Assembly: GCA_007844125.1 (NCBI GenBank)
Contig: CM017555.1
Span: 28,631,553 to 28,695,552 of the forward strand
DNA from: Sinonovacula constricta
Taxonomy: Eukaryota; Mollusca; Bivalvia; Cardiida; Solecurtidae
DNA length: 64,000 nt
Direction of reading: 5' to 3'
In this document: piece after piece, positions 1-11,699 of the stretch
Numbering within the stretch: position 1 is the first letter of the stretch
How the letters are laid out: each line of letters opens with the position of its first letter
The notes under the pieces: generated by a model
What the model was told of the DNA's origin: nothing
Seen by the model: only the letters and a program-made list of their open reading frames with translations
Database searches by the model: none
Translations under genes and position numbers: made by a program

Positions 1-2969
1 AACTTGTTATTAGGTGCAATCTTTTCGACGACTATCCCTCATATGTGTGTGTTCCTTTAGTACTGAACAACTTGGTGACCTCTTCATGGTATATGGCCGG
101 TTATAGAGAAAAATAAGAATATCCTGCCTGATGATTAAAATACAATGACTATTTTATGGAACAATGGACATGCATAATAGTCTTATGATTGGAGATTTAA
201 AGCTATAAACGCTAAAGGAATCTTCATGTTACATAAGCTCCGCAGGGGATTGGGCTTTGACTTGACAAAATGACCGCTTAGTTTTGTATATCAAACTATG
301 TGCACTCTCAACATTATTTGGACGTAGTAAACATATTATAACCAAATTAGAAAGTGAGACACAAACAACCTGTTGTAGTAAAGGTATAACACATATTGCC
401 TTGGAATGCCTTTCTCAAAGTTTGTTTTAGCCTGATGTAAACCCGATGTATAGTATATCCACAAACTACGTGCAGTGAACGATTGAATACAGAGGCAGCA
501 TACAAAAACAAGCAATCACCTGTTTTTTTACACGTCAAATATTAATAAACTGAGAGAAATATAGAAAGGCATTGATTGTAAAACAAACGGGGATGTTAAT
601 AACGGTTAAGGCTAAAATAAAGCCGGAATGCGGATAGAGAAGCGGACAAGATTGTGTGTCATATGTCCCCGCTGGTACTATTGTTGCAAGTTTGATATAA
701 ATCAATTCCATGATTAAACACTCCATTGTTTTTTAACTTGTTTGATAAATGGGCATTATCAATAAATCAACATTGCTACAAATTATTACCTTTCACACGA
801 AGCTCGTTTTATGCATGCTCTATTTATGATTTAAAATAGGTCATTTTGCGCTGCATGTTATAGTTGTTTTCAAGTTTAAACATGCTAAACATGCACAATA
901 TTTGATCATTTTGTACTGGTAAGAGATTCTACTCACATTCGTGTTACACCATATAATGAAAAAGGTTCTAGTCGCGTTATGAATTGTTGAACTCTGTTAG
1001 ATCTGCTCCCGCTTTTCCGTGAATACTATCCGAGTTTACCATGCTTTTCTAACCTCTTATAAACCAGCATATGTATGTCTGAATTCAAGTCGTTGAAGTA
1101 GTTAGAATCACGTTTGTTTTCAACAACCGGTGTTTTATCAGTCGAATTGCGACGTTTAATGCAAGTAAGAAACATGTGTGTGGAACAAATGAACTTAAAT
1201 ATCGTGTTTTCTCAAGGGGTTACGTACTCTGATCAAGCAATATATATAAAGGAAGTAATACTCTTACATTTTATCTTTCATTCAGAACATCGTATGAAAC
1301 ACCGAATGAACATAGAGACAACTATTAACACTATTAACACTGGCTAATCTGATGTGTTGTCGATTTAGTAATTAAGAATATGCTTTTAAGGTATAACAAC
1401 AAAAAACAACTAGAATAAACATCGCCAATTGGGACGAGAATTATTGCATTAAAAGTGCCATTTGACGAAGCAATAATGGGAAAGGGAATTGTTAGTATAC
1501 AGTATTGCCAAACTGAAAGCGTGTTCAATGTCTCAATGTTTATCTTTTTAGTTTGCATTTTTATGTCTAACACTAGTGTTTCTTTATACATATACTTCTG
1601 TAACTAGAGTAAGAATGTATCACTTGGTAAATTTGGCATGTTAAACTTTTCAGTTGTCAATTTGTATTATTGTACGGTGTCACACATATACACTAGCTTC
1701 ATGTTTGCGACGATCAATGCATTTAGTATTTACATATCGACTTATAAATCGTGTTACCAATAAAAATACAACTGATCTAAACATGCCAATTTTATTATAG
1801 AAAGCACATATAAAAGAGATAAAGACAGGACCAGAGTATAATATTATTCTCTTTAAATCATTCTGATCAATACATCAATATCGTGCAACTTGGGGGATTT
1901 AATAATTATTATTCCTATCATGTGGTGCAAGAGGGCGTTTGTGTTTGTGTTTTGTTGAAATTATACAACAACAGTCATTCAATTATTAACAATATCTTCT
2001 ACAATGGACATGCTTAATATATGATGTTATCACTTAAGTTAATTATAGCAAAACAGTGATATTGTCGACAAAATCATCAATTTTCTGTCATGTTAATGAC
2101 GTTTATACAAATCCGTTTTTGATATCATAATTAGGTACTTTTTAAGGGTAATGCAATGCAAAAAAAACAAACATTTTCACAGCCATTCTTTAGAGATTGT
2201 TCATCTGTTTTCTTTCCATTGAATATTTATTAGGTGACAGGTTTTAGCAAGTAATAGCATAATAAACAAGTCATTACGTAAATGTTATCTTTAAGAAAGA
2301 TTAGACAGCTTATTCCAATTATTAATGGTAAATGATACGCATTTAACAATTTGTTCATCCGTTTCTTACATAAAGCCTTTATTACTAAACATTTTGATGA
2401 TTTTCAAGTATTTTAAAACATACCTGGCAATGCTGACCAAAGGTCTGACAGCGACCTTTGATACTTCACATCAATGCTTTCTTGTTTAAATGTTGACTAT
2501 ATACATCAATACGTACGTACAACCCTCACAGCCTTAGGGCTTTAAATACTACACTTGTTCGACCATGTAAAGCAAACTAGGTTTAAATCAATATCAACTT
2601 ATGTAGTATCATGTATAGAGAAAGATTGTGAAATAAAATTAGTTATTAACCCCTTCGAGATTCACTGGTTTGATGACGGTCAGCGTACTATGACGGTGTC
2701 AAATACGTGATCCAAACAACAATTGGTATGCGATCTATAGTGTCCACTAGGGTTTAATTATCATTGAGACTAACCACACCATGTTGTTTCTCTAGGAAAC
2801 AGTCATTTAAACGTTATGGACATGCCAGTGTCAGCTTTTAGTTCCATATAATCAAAATATCTTCGTATATAAAATATATCGCAGTATATTAAGGGGTCAA
2901 CATTAAACAAACTGCATAAAATAACCTATATTTAGGTATTTATACATCAATGCTTTGGAGTGAACCTCT

Positions 2970-3095
2970 TCTGTGGTTGTTACTGGATTTAACAAATTCT
3001 TGATATAATTTACACTAATTTCGTTCTATATGTGGAAATTGCAATATGTACGATGGTTTAAACAAACGGTCAAAGTGCCAGAGCACCGGATACAC
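2970..3095 (+). promoter_or_regulatory. Conserved upstream block of FReD copy 1
   Basis: This stretch aligns with the DNA just upstream of copy 2 (13673-13798) and, for its first half, copy 3 (39664-39780). It starts with TTGTTACTGGATT, continues through a TATA-like AT run near 3003 and ends near GCACCGGA. Conservation above the start site of three paralogues suggests promoter or 5' UTR. No transcription start can be fixed from sequence alone. Confidence 0.4.
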
Positions 3096-3115
3096 GTTCT
3101 TAAGTTATTGCGTTA

Positions 3116-3119
<4 letters not shown>

Positions 3120-3161
<42 letters not shown>
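3120..3161. repeat. (TA)n microsatellite at the lost 5' end of copy 1
   Basis: About 21 TA units. By alignment with copies 2 and 3, this array occupies the place where the start codon and signal-peptide codons should be. Copy 3 has a shorter TA run at 39791-39807, just upstream of its ATG, so an ancestral TA run probably grew while the adjacent coding DNA was lost. Confidence 0.9.
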
Positions 3162-3162
<1 letters not shown>

Positions 3163-3164
<2 letters not shown>

Positions 3165-3731
3165 GGCGATTGATGGCAGTTTTTGGCAGACGAACCAAAC
3201 CAAACTAGATCCATTGACTGTCGCTACGTTAGGTCCTGGTTTTGCCATGTCTGTGATATCCAGCAACAGTTACTGCGACAACCAGGATATCGGCTTCCGA
3301 GTATTTTATTTTATTAAACATACTCACTTATGTTACTGCAGTCAGGAGCTGGATACAAGGCCTGAAAACCCAAGTGAAGCTTTAGTAATCTATGATCGTA
3401 AGGTAAGTCCGCACGTTGTTCATAAATACAGGTTGCCCCTCCCTCCTATGACTTTTACGTATTTTTTATTTGTTTAAACTTACGCTCTAATTTTCTTAAA
3501 CAAACACGTGTACAGTATGATTCGTTAATCGTTCCTTTAACACGCGCTTCACAGCGACACTCACTGCAATACAATGAAAATAAAACATTGCCTTATATTT
3601 ATATTGTCTTGTCTGTCTGTCTGTCTGTCTGTCTGTACGTATGTATGTATGTATGTATGTATGTATGTATGTATGTATGTATGTATGTATGTATGTATGT
3701 ATGTATGTATGTATGTATGTATGTATGTATG

Positions 3732-3765
<34 letters not shown>

Positions 3766-4829
3766 TGTATGTATGTATGTATGTATGTATGTATGTATGT
3801 ATGTATGTATGTATGTATGTGTGTATGTCTGTTTTTTCTATTTCTCTTCCTCTCTCTCCCTCTCTTTCCTCTCTCTGACTCTCTCTCTTTCGCTCTCGTT
3901 TTCTTGAAGTCCTAACCCTAAGCAAATGACACCAATTTATGTTTGTCTTTTCGTTGTAATCATGTTACCATCCCCCTAATATCGATAACAGACCTTTGAT
4001 AATAATTTATAGTTTGAATTAGCAGCTTAAATGATATTTATCTACACATGGCTGTACTTTTATGACGTAATTTATTGATTTTGTATCAAAGTGATTGTTT
4101 GCATTACTGTCTATTATGTATATACCATATCAAATTAATATCGACGTCAAATGTATAACACATTTTCCTTTTAAATAGATAATACCGAGGGACTGCCTCG
4201 AGATATATGAAAGGGGAGTCAGGCAGGACACAACGTTTCTCATTGAACCGAGCCCGGGTTCCCTTGCAACAGCCTGGTGTGACTTAACGAATGGTGGATG
4301 GACCGTAATACAGCGACGCCAAGATGGGTCGGTGGACTTCTATAGGAACTGGTCGGACTATGCCGCCGGTTTTGGAGATCCCTTGGGAGAGTACTGGCTT
4401 GGTCTGGACAACATACATTACCTGACGCAAAACACGACGGAGCTGCACATCTACATGCAGACATTCGGAGATGTTTCACCTGTTGACGGCTTCGTTAAAT
4501 ACAGTAATTTTAGTGTGGCCAACTCGTCCATGAAGTATCGTCTTAGTCTCCAGGGCTATGAAGGTAGTGTTCAGGATTGTATGCTTGAGAGGGAAAATGG
4601 AATGATGTTCTCGACCTATAATAACGATAACGACAAGTGGGCAGGGGGTGGTTGTGCGGACGAATATAAAGGGGCTTGGTGGTACAATTCATGTCATAAT
4701 AGCAATCTGAATGGACTATATCTCTCTGGTGTACACACAACGTTCACAAACGGTATCAACTGGAGGGATCCATGGGGACACTATTACTCACTCAAGCAAA
4801 CTATCATGAAGGTGAGAAGATTACAGTGA
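3163..4829 (+). CDS. PAN-like + fibrinogen-related domain gene, copy 1 (5' truncated)
   Basis: Two exons: about 3163-3402 and 4179-4829, joined by a 776-bp intron (donor GTAAGT at 3403, acceptor AG at 4177-4178), both phase 0. Exon 1 starts inside the protein: SFWQTNQT follows a (TA)n array where the others have ATG and a signal peptide, and the first in-frame ATG is 3247. The first cysteine of the four-Cys module is serine (ISSNSYC), while the later Cys positions (SYC, LCYC) remain. Exon 2 codes for 216 residues of a full FReD: PRDC, AWCDL, NGGWTVIQRR, GEYWLGL, the calcium loop NNDNDKW, then CAD and WWYNSCHNSNLNG, ending IMKVRRLQ. The calcium loop starts with Asn where Asp is usual, and an extra Cys sits at QDCML. 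The family binds acetylated or sugar ligands outside cells; without a signal peptide this copy is probably not secreted, and it may be a young pseudogene or use a missing upstream exon. FReD assignment is sure; expression is not. Confidence 0.8.
3607..3905. repeat. Compound microsatellite in intron of copy 1
   Basis: A (GTCT)n block (3607-3637) runs into about 47 units of ATGT (to about 3829), then a CT-rich tract to 3900. Homologous but much shorter or different blocks lie at the same place in the introns of copies 2 (14612-14690) and 3 (41275-41360). Long reading frames here are repeat artefacts (poly-YVCM or HTYI). Confidence 0.95.
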
Positions 4830-5251
4830 ACATTAGACTAGTCAAAGTGTTACCTGTTCTGGCTAATTGACTTCATGCAGAGGGTAGTTTAGCAGTAAAT
4901 TATAAACACATGCTTTCGTGATATATTTATAGAAGTGCGGACAACCCCACCCTCTATTCGTATTATCAAAAAAAAAACAAAATCGAAGATATTAAGTGTA
5001 TATAATTATGTCCCAAATGGGCTGAAGGAATTTACCGTCATTACACATTTTACGCAATTGTCCTCCTTATAAAATCACACCTGTTATATATTCCAAATTC
5101 TATGCATCAACTGTAAACTAAAGCAGACTTGTTTTAAATTGTTATGGTGTTTCTTGTTCCTAGAACGAGAGTTTATACATATGTGTGTGTCAGCTAATGT
5201 TTGCTTTTGATACTTCATTAGTTTGGTGTTGGCTTTTTCGAAATTTCGGGT

Positions 5252-5420
5252 AAATAAGTCATATGAGCTTTGCAACATCTACCCAAACTTGAAACGGGAC
5301 AGGACAACGGTATTCAGATGCAAGCCATAAGAAATGGTAAGAAACAAATATATCACGAGTCATTGAATAAAAAGAGCAAACGCAACCGTTACGGCCTTGT
5401 ATTACAGTTTAAAAAGAAAG
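5252..5420 (+). repeat. Dispersed repeat family A, copy 1 (partial)
   Basis: Matches the 5' half of family A: start GAGCTTTGCAACAT, middle ATTCAGATGCAAGCC, CGAGTCATTG and CCGTTACGGCCTTG. The right half is lost. It lies at the same place downstream of the FReD gene as the copy at 16005, so it predates the unit 1/unit 2 duplication. Confidence 0.7.
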
Positions 5421-5840
5421 AAAAAAGATATAATAAACACGCAGATTTTCTAATGTATTACTTCTAAATTTATTCAGGGAAAAATAATTAAAGGTGAAAT
5501 AAAAGTTAAAAATCTTTAGTTCATATTCGGTCATTAAGCTTCCAATACCAAATACAGGCCAGACATTTGTTTTCACTCTAGTAATTAATAGCAAATTACA
5601 AAAACAACAACTTGATAACCTACATTTTCTCTATAAATAAATATCCAACATAAGATATATTTTAAGAGTATTCAGTGTTTATTATTTTATTTATTTTTTT
5701 GTTTTAACCTTGATTGACCAACATGCTGTGATGATAAATTCATTCAACAATCATGGACAGCTTCTTGAAACAAACATTTGTTTTGGTGTTTTTTCCGCTC
5801 TCAATTGTTCAACCAGAATATGTTTTATTTAAACATTAGT

Positions 5841-8020
5841 TTACCTTGTACTTGTTTGATAAATAAACTACACGTTGACGCAGCTTTTTTTTTCCTTGTT
5901 CTTCGCCATTGAATGTAATAAAATCAAGATAAATAAGTTCACTCCTGAAACCACGTTTCATTAAAATTATGAAACAGTAAGATATGTTAAAAGGATCAGA
6001 CAATATTGCTTACATGCGTTGGTGTAGAGCACAACCTTTAAGCTAGCTACCTGAAATCAGTTCGATGACCAGGTACTTGGTGTTTTAGTAATATATTAAA
6101 AATAAACGTTATAATTTGGTGTCAAATAAAATACAATGCCCGCTTTATATCCTGTTAAGTAAAAAGTGGTTGTCTGCAAATGTGTTTAGTTTATTGGCTA
6201 AAGCTTTGCGTGTGTAATGTTTTGCAGAAACACAATGAAATTGATGGAATCCTGGACGAAGGAGACGTGTATGTCTTGCATACACATATTAAACAGCACT
6301 AATTGCTCACCGACTCATAGCCATAACACAAGAAACAAGGCCGTTATTGTGTAGCATGTCATTGTGCATCGCGTTAAGTAAGAAAACATATGAGGCGGAG
6401 AACGGAAAGTCGCCCACATGCTATTCCGCAGCCCTTCATAGCGTGGTTAATTTTCAGATCGAGCGAGAACATTTTGATGTGTGGAGGTTGTATAAATGCG
6501 CCAGAGATCTATCTTGACATTATAATTAGTGCCCATCCATGTTATTCACTCACTCTTTGTCCCATCAGTATTTAAGCTAACTGTTCGCTGAATTTATCAC
6601 ATCATGATCTTTCATTGTAGCAAAGGAAAACATAAGATGTTAAAGAGAATATTCGTTGTATTTTTTTTAAACAAGATATGGTTTGAAAGTTTGACAATAA
6701 CATTATGCGGCCTTTTGCTGACGTCCGAATTCACTTTGCGATGTGTATTATAACATTTGGAAATATTGTTTAAATGGATTAGAAATATTATAACTATTAT
6801 CAACTATTTTGTCTTTTATTTTATTGTATGTTCATAGTGTTTAACTTCTTTTGTATATTCTTCGTGCAGTCCTGTTTGTCTTTTCTAATTTAAGTTATAT
6901 AAGTAATAAAGTATTAAATCTGTATTGTATCGTCTGATCATAACCTTTATATTTAAAAAAATGCAATAGATTTTAACAAAATTACAACGATAGTTGTTTT
7001 CATTGTACTTTTTGTTTCAATTTCTTGAAAAATTAGTTCGACATATTTAACACAGAAAAGAACATAGCGGGACGTCGCACTTATACCTTAATATGTCACT
7101 TCGATGCATTTCTGTAGCAAAAAACAAACAAACAACAACAACACATAAAATACACAACGAAAAATATAAAAAAACAACAAACAAACAAATACAATGTACC
7201 TTAGCTAAGCAGAATGCTTGATGATGCCGACAAATAAAAATCGTAAAGATCGTAAAGATAATCATGGTAAAGTGGATACAAGATTGCGGGTTTAACGACT
7301 GGGAAGCATTACATGTTATCATTAGATTTTTCGAAATATAAATGATTCAGCAGTTTCTCCTAGCATATACTAGATTTTATAAAACATATATTATGTAAAA
7401 GCCACAGCAGCAGAAGAAAACAAAGACAAAAGCAACAAGAACTAATATCACAAACAAAACTACACGCACAACTAGTTTTTGTTTGACCAGCAATACCCTA
7501 TTTATGTCAAAATTATCTTATGCAATATTGCAAATTGTAAAAAGCTCATGGGCAGTGACAGGTTATTTGGTTATTGCGCGTGCATAAATGGAGATAACTT
7601 AATAGCATAACGTTACCAAAAATGTTGACACATCGTTCGGAATGTAGAGCGTCATAATGACTTCAACAAACAATCCTGTGTTAATATATTTCTTCATTTA
7701 TTGAGTGCACTTATTTGTTGCGATTTAAACAACGTAATGAAATAATTAATTAATGACAGTATCCCAAAAGACAAGGAAGACACTCGGGGAAAATACAATT
7801 TGTAATGGGTCTGAGGTCAATGCAGCTTATAGTGCTGCTGTGTTTTACTAAATCATATAATGCAATGAAATGTGATGTTCCATACCGTTTAAAGAGTTCG
7901 TTTCAGCTGTATGTATAAATAAACGCACGGCTAACGATAAATTCGGGTCAAAATGAAATGTGTTTTTTACTAAAAAAGCATAGCAAACATAAAAACTGTA
8001 ACAGTTAACACGCTTTGAAA
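5841..8020. other. No gene seen
   Basis: AT-rich DNA with only short chance reading frames and purine/pyrimidine-skewed tracts (for example the CAA-rich stretch near 7110-7200). Parts near 6860-6950 look weakly like 17100-17200, so unit 1 may extend into it. Nothing else recognised. Confidence 0.5.
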
Positions 8021-8024
8021 TAAG

Positions 8025-8330
8025 AATATGTGACAAATTCCTTTGAGCAATGCAACATATAACAAACTCTGACAACGCACAGGACACAGTTACTCGCATG
8101 CAAACCAAATGTAAAAGCAAAAAGAAATCTATTGTGAAACATTTAACCAAAAGAACAAATCCAACAGTTACCGCCTTGGAACGTTCAGTCGGCAAAAAGG
8201 ACCGACTGATGTACTTAAAACGATTTTATAGAGTTAAAATCTCGAAATTCCTGAGGGGTTTCTCAAATACAAGCAATGCGAAGAAAACCGATCTGTTTGA
8301 ATGCAAAATATTATAGCGCTGACGTTTTCT
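8025..8330 (+). repeat. Dispersed repeat family A, copy 2 (near full length)
   Basis: Near full-length member: TTGAGCAATGCAACATAT at the left, a CAGTCGG/CCGACTG hairpin in the middle, CTCAAATACAAGCAATG and TAGCGCTGACGTTTTC at the right. An 88-codon frame runs through it, but the frame is not kept across copies, so it is not taken as a gene. Confidence 0.8.
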
Positions 8331-8639
8331 TTTATATTTTATGACGGAATTTGTAACGTCATTTAAAATGAATGTCCACATAGAATAAAAAAGAAAGAGA
8401 TGTTTTATTGCTATTAGAAGAAATAGATAAAATTGCTGATTGTAAGTTGAATTATTGTATCTCAACATACGATCAAGTTCAGAGAAGTGTAAATGGTAGT
8501 AGCAGAAATACACATTACAAGTATTAAAAGATGAATTAAATGACACCATGCACAACAGATTACATGGAAGAGGAGTTTTCCTACGGCTGATACACTGCAC
8601 AAGTATCATTGTTGTAATAATGAATAAGAATACACGACA

Positions 8640-8745
8640 AAACCCTATCAGCACTGCAACATATACCAAACTCTGAAAAGGCACATGACAAAGTCTCCCA
8701 CATGCAAGCCAAATGTAAACTGTGATGAGTCATTTAACAAAAACA
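8640..8745 (+). repeat. Dispersed repeat family A, copy 3 (5' fragment)
   Basis: Begins GCACTGCAACATATACC and matches the first 100 bases of the family, up to TGATGAGTCATTTAAC, then stops. It lies only about 300 bp after the previous copy, in the same orientation. Confidence 0.7.
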
Positions 8746-9152
8746 ACATAATTTTTACTTGGCAACTTCTTGATTTCCGAAATAATTGTTTTAAAATATA
8801 AATACTACGTTTTTACTTTACTTATAAAACGATAAGTATTCTGTCTGATTCTTTAGTCTGATTCATTAATATGAGGATAAATGTCGTTAAGAAATGTTGT
8901 TTATTTATTACTATTAACACGCAACAGCAGAAAAAAACGTATCATGCCAAATGCATCTTAAATAACAAATATATCTAAATAAACTCTATGGGCTCGTTTA
9001 GTATTGGACAATACAGTGACTAGTGAAAGGAACTTTGGATTTCGTGAACATGCATAATGTTCGTATGACTGGAGTCAGTTAAGCTATTAATGCGATAAGA
9101 ATCTTCATAATACATAAGCGCCGCACGGGATTTGGCTTGAACGTTAGCTAAA

Positions 9153-9325
9153 CACAGCGTAGTTGTTGGTGAAACGCAGTAATTATATATTCGATAGATC
9201 TAAAAGGATACACCATTGATCCATGGTGCATACGTTTGACACAGCGTAGTTGTTGGTGAACGCAGTAGATATATATTAGATAGATCTAAAAGGATACACC
9301 ATTGATTCATGGTGCATACAGATAT
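9153..9325 (+). repeat. 87-bp tandem duplication
   Basis: Two adjacent copies (starting 9153 and 9240), each beginning CACAGCGTAGTTGTTGGTGA and ending in CCATTGATCCATGGTGCATA or a close variant. A single diverged relative lies in unit 3 near 38115-38170 (AGTTGTTGGCGAAGCGCAGT), so the doubling is specific to unit 2. Confidence 0.85.
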
Positions 9326-9879
9326 AACACATATTTATTTGATATGATTCTCAACACATTCAGGACACATCTTCAACATGTTTTCATTAATATAAAAAAT
9401 CGATGCAAAAAATAATTTTGATGTCAACAGTAAGTATTTAGTCATAGACATTTATATATCCTAATTTTAATTGATGTTTAAAAGAATAGGCATTGTTTTT
9501 ATAATGGCTAATAAGTGCATGTACAGATGTTGTTTATTTTTGCAGACCCTATTAGACTCTGGAGTCTAATGATAGCTATGGTAAGTTATGAACAAGTGAT
9601 GTTCTTAGATACGCAACTCGTCAAAATGATTTATCAAATGACGATATACAACCCTACACCGCCCTGTTTTGTTATGTTGAAATCTCAACTATTGGAATTA
9701 TATCGTCCAAGTAGACATATTATCACCAGATTAGAAAGTGCGACACAGGCAATCCGCTGTACTTATTTTGAAACAATTATTGCCCTATATGGTCTTTCAC
9801 AACTGTGTTTATTGACTGATATAAACCTGAATTATAAAATCTGTTTTTCATTACATCTCAAATATTCATAATAAGAATA

Positions 9880-10155
9880 TATGACAAAGTCCTATGAGTA
9901 TTGCAACATATACCAAACTCCGAAAAGGCACAGAACAAAGGTATTTCACATGCAAGCCAAGCGAAAAGTAAGAACAAATTTGTGATGAGTCATTTAAGGA
10001 AAAGAGCAAACCCGACAGTTACCGCCTTGGAACGGTCAGTCGGCAATATGAACCGACTGGGGTGCTTAAACCGGTTTTACAGAGCTCTAACTTCGCACTT
10101 CCTGACGAGTTTCTCAAATGCAAGCAACGAAAAACTGAAAAACGAAAACATTGAT
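9880..10155 (+). repeat. Dispersed repeat family A, copy 4 (near full length)
   Basis: One of the best members: GAGTATTGCAACATATACC, GATGAGTCATTTAAGG, a hairpin with arms 10037-10043 and 10053-10059, GGTTTTACAGAGCTCTAAC, and CTCAAATGCAAGCAACG. It sits inside unit 2 with no counterpart at that point in unit 1, so it inserted after the duplication or was lost from unit 1. Confidence 0.85.
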
Positions 10156-10929
10156 TATAAAACAAACTGGGATATTGAACGAATCTTAGTCTAAATACGA
10201 TATATATAAGCCCGAGATTAGGGACAGAACAGAAGCTGGTCGAGGACGAAGCCGGGTACAATAATCACTTTGGCCCTATGTTGGGATCTTTTCACGTACC
10301 ACATTTGACAGGATACTTTTGTCTCCACTCACTATACATTTATGTATTTGAAGTAGGCCATTTTTTTGCGCTGCAGTTTATAGTCAGTTTTGCATCAAGT
10401 TTAAATAGACTGAGGCTGTACTGCTACATGAATCGACTCTCTGTCGTGTTACACCATATGATGGAAATATGTGGAATTAGTTGTAGTCGCGTTATGAATC
10501 TTTGAAAACTGTTAGGTCAACTCTCGATTTTTCCCTGAATTGCTTGTAATTTGACGATGCTCTTATAATCTCTCAGAAAGCGACATAAAACGAGGTACGT
10601 CGGAATTTGACAGTGACATGAAGTCGTTAAAATCTGTTTATTGTTTTTTTCTTTTATTTTCAAGAACAGATATTCTCAATCAAACATCAGCTGTTTCGAC
10701 CCATTAAACTTATATACGGTGTTTACTAAATGGGTTACCTACAATGGACTTTCTCAATTCCAACTTCGCATGAACAGGATAATACAAATTTATTCTTCTC
10801 TGATCATGTTTTTTGTCTTGATTAAAAGTTAATTTCACATATAATCAACCATTATTGTAGTTTTTTTATAATCGAAATTATAACCCTTTCTTTTATATAC
10901 ACTATGTAGACATTGTTAATCAATGACGT

Positions 10930-11265
10930 CACTACTTTCATCATAACCCATCAAAACATATCAGCGCTAGGACATTTTGTATTCAAAAAGATCATTTTAT
11001 TGTTTATTGCTTGCATTTGAGAAACATATCAGGAAGTGCGAGGTTAACGCTCTGTAAAACCTGTTTCAGCACCCCAGTCGGCCCATATTGCCGACTGTCC
11101 GTTCCGAGTCGGTAACTGTCGGGTTTGCTCTTTTCGATAAATGACTCATCGCAAATTTGTTCTTCTTTTCACTTGGCTTCCATGTGAAATACCTTTGGCC
11201 TTTGCCTTTTCTGAGTTTGGTATATGTTGCAATGCTCAAAGGACTTTTCATATATTCTTATCTGT
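10930..11265 (-). repeat. Dispersed repeat family A, copy 5 (near full length)
   Basis: Minus-strand member. Read on the minus strand it runs from AGCATTGCAACATATACC (near 11237) through TGACTCA's complement and the CAGTCGG/CCGACTG hairpin to AGCGCTGATATG near 10965. With copy 4 it forms an inverted pair about 0.8 kb apart. Confidence 0.85.
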
Positions 11266-11699
11266 TGTTTTTTTGTGTTTGATCTTCTGCAACAACTGTC
11301 ATTTAATTATTAAAATAGCTTGTAACTTGAGTGTGTAAAAATATATTGTTATCAGCTATCTTAAATACGGTGCAGCAATGATTGACACAATGATTGATTT
11401 TCTGTCATTTTAATTACATTTTAATAAACTCATTAGATAATATTCAAAACTTATTTCATGTAGAAATCACGTAAATTTAGTAGCAGTACATGGTTACAGA
11501 GTTTTCATCCGTTTTCTTTACAATGAGTATTTCTTAAGCAACATGTTTAGGCCATAGTATAATACCGAAGTAATGTCATAACACGAGGAATGTTATCTTT
11601 GAGAAAGATTAAATATTTATGTTTTCCATCTTCAAAGGTAAATGATACGCACTTTACAAGCACCCATCCATTTCTTCTATAAAGTTAGCACAATTATCT

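Larger units (their letters stand above)
150..5840 (+). repeat. Segmental duplication unit 1 (carries FReD copy 1)
   Basis: Long diverged match to unit 2 (9030-16870) in the same order. Anchors seen by eye: 180-270 with 9060-9150; 335-360 with 9720-9750; 830-880 with 10350-10400; 930-1100 with 10440-10635; 1950-2105 with 11265-11415; 2285-2360 with 11590-11665; 2495-2640 with 13180-13325; gene with gene; 5210-5300 with 15965-16050; 5500-5600 with 16530-16640. The left limit may lie outside the window. Unit 2 is longer because of insertions, among them about 1.3 kb at 11.7-13.1 kb. Limits are approximate. Confidence 0.75.

Noticed and set aside
3574..3925. Long frames on both strands through the intron of copy 1
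   Set aside because: They translate the ATGT/CT microsatellite (YVCM, HTYI repeats) and overlap each other; no gene.
8050..8316. 88-codon frame in family A repeat, with relatives at 9901-10194 and 20781-20972
   Set aside because: The frame follows the repeat, is broken in most copies and reads equally open on the other strand; treated as a repeat, not a protein.
10019..10261. Minus frame of 80 codons ending in CRLTVPRR
   Set aside because: Shadow of the family A repeat on the opposite strand.
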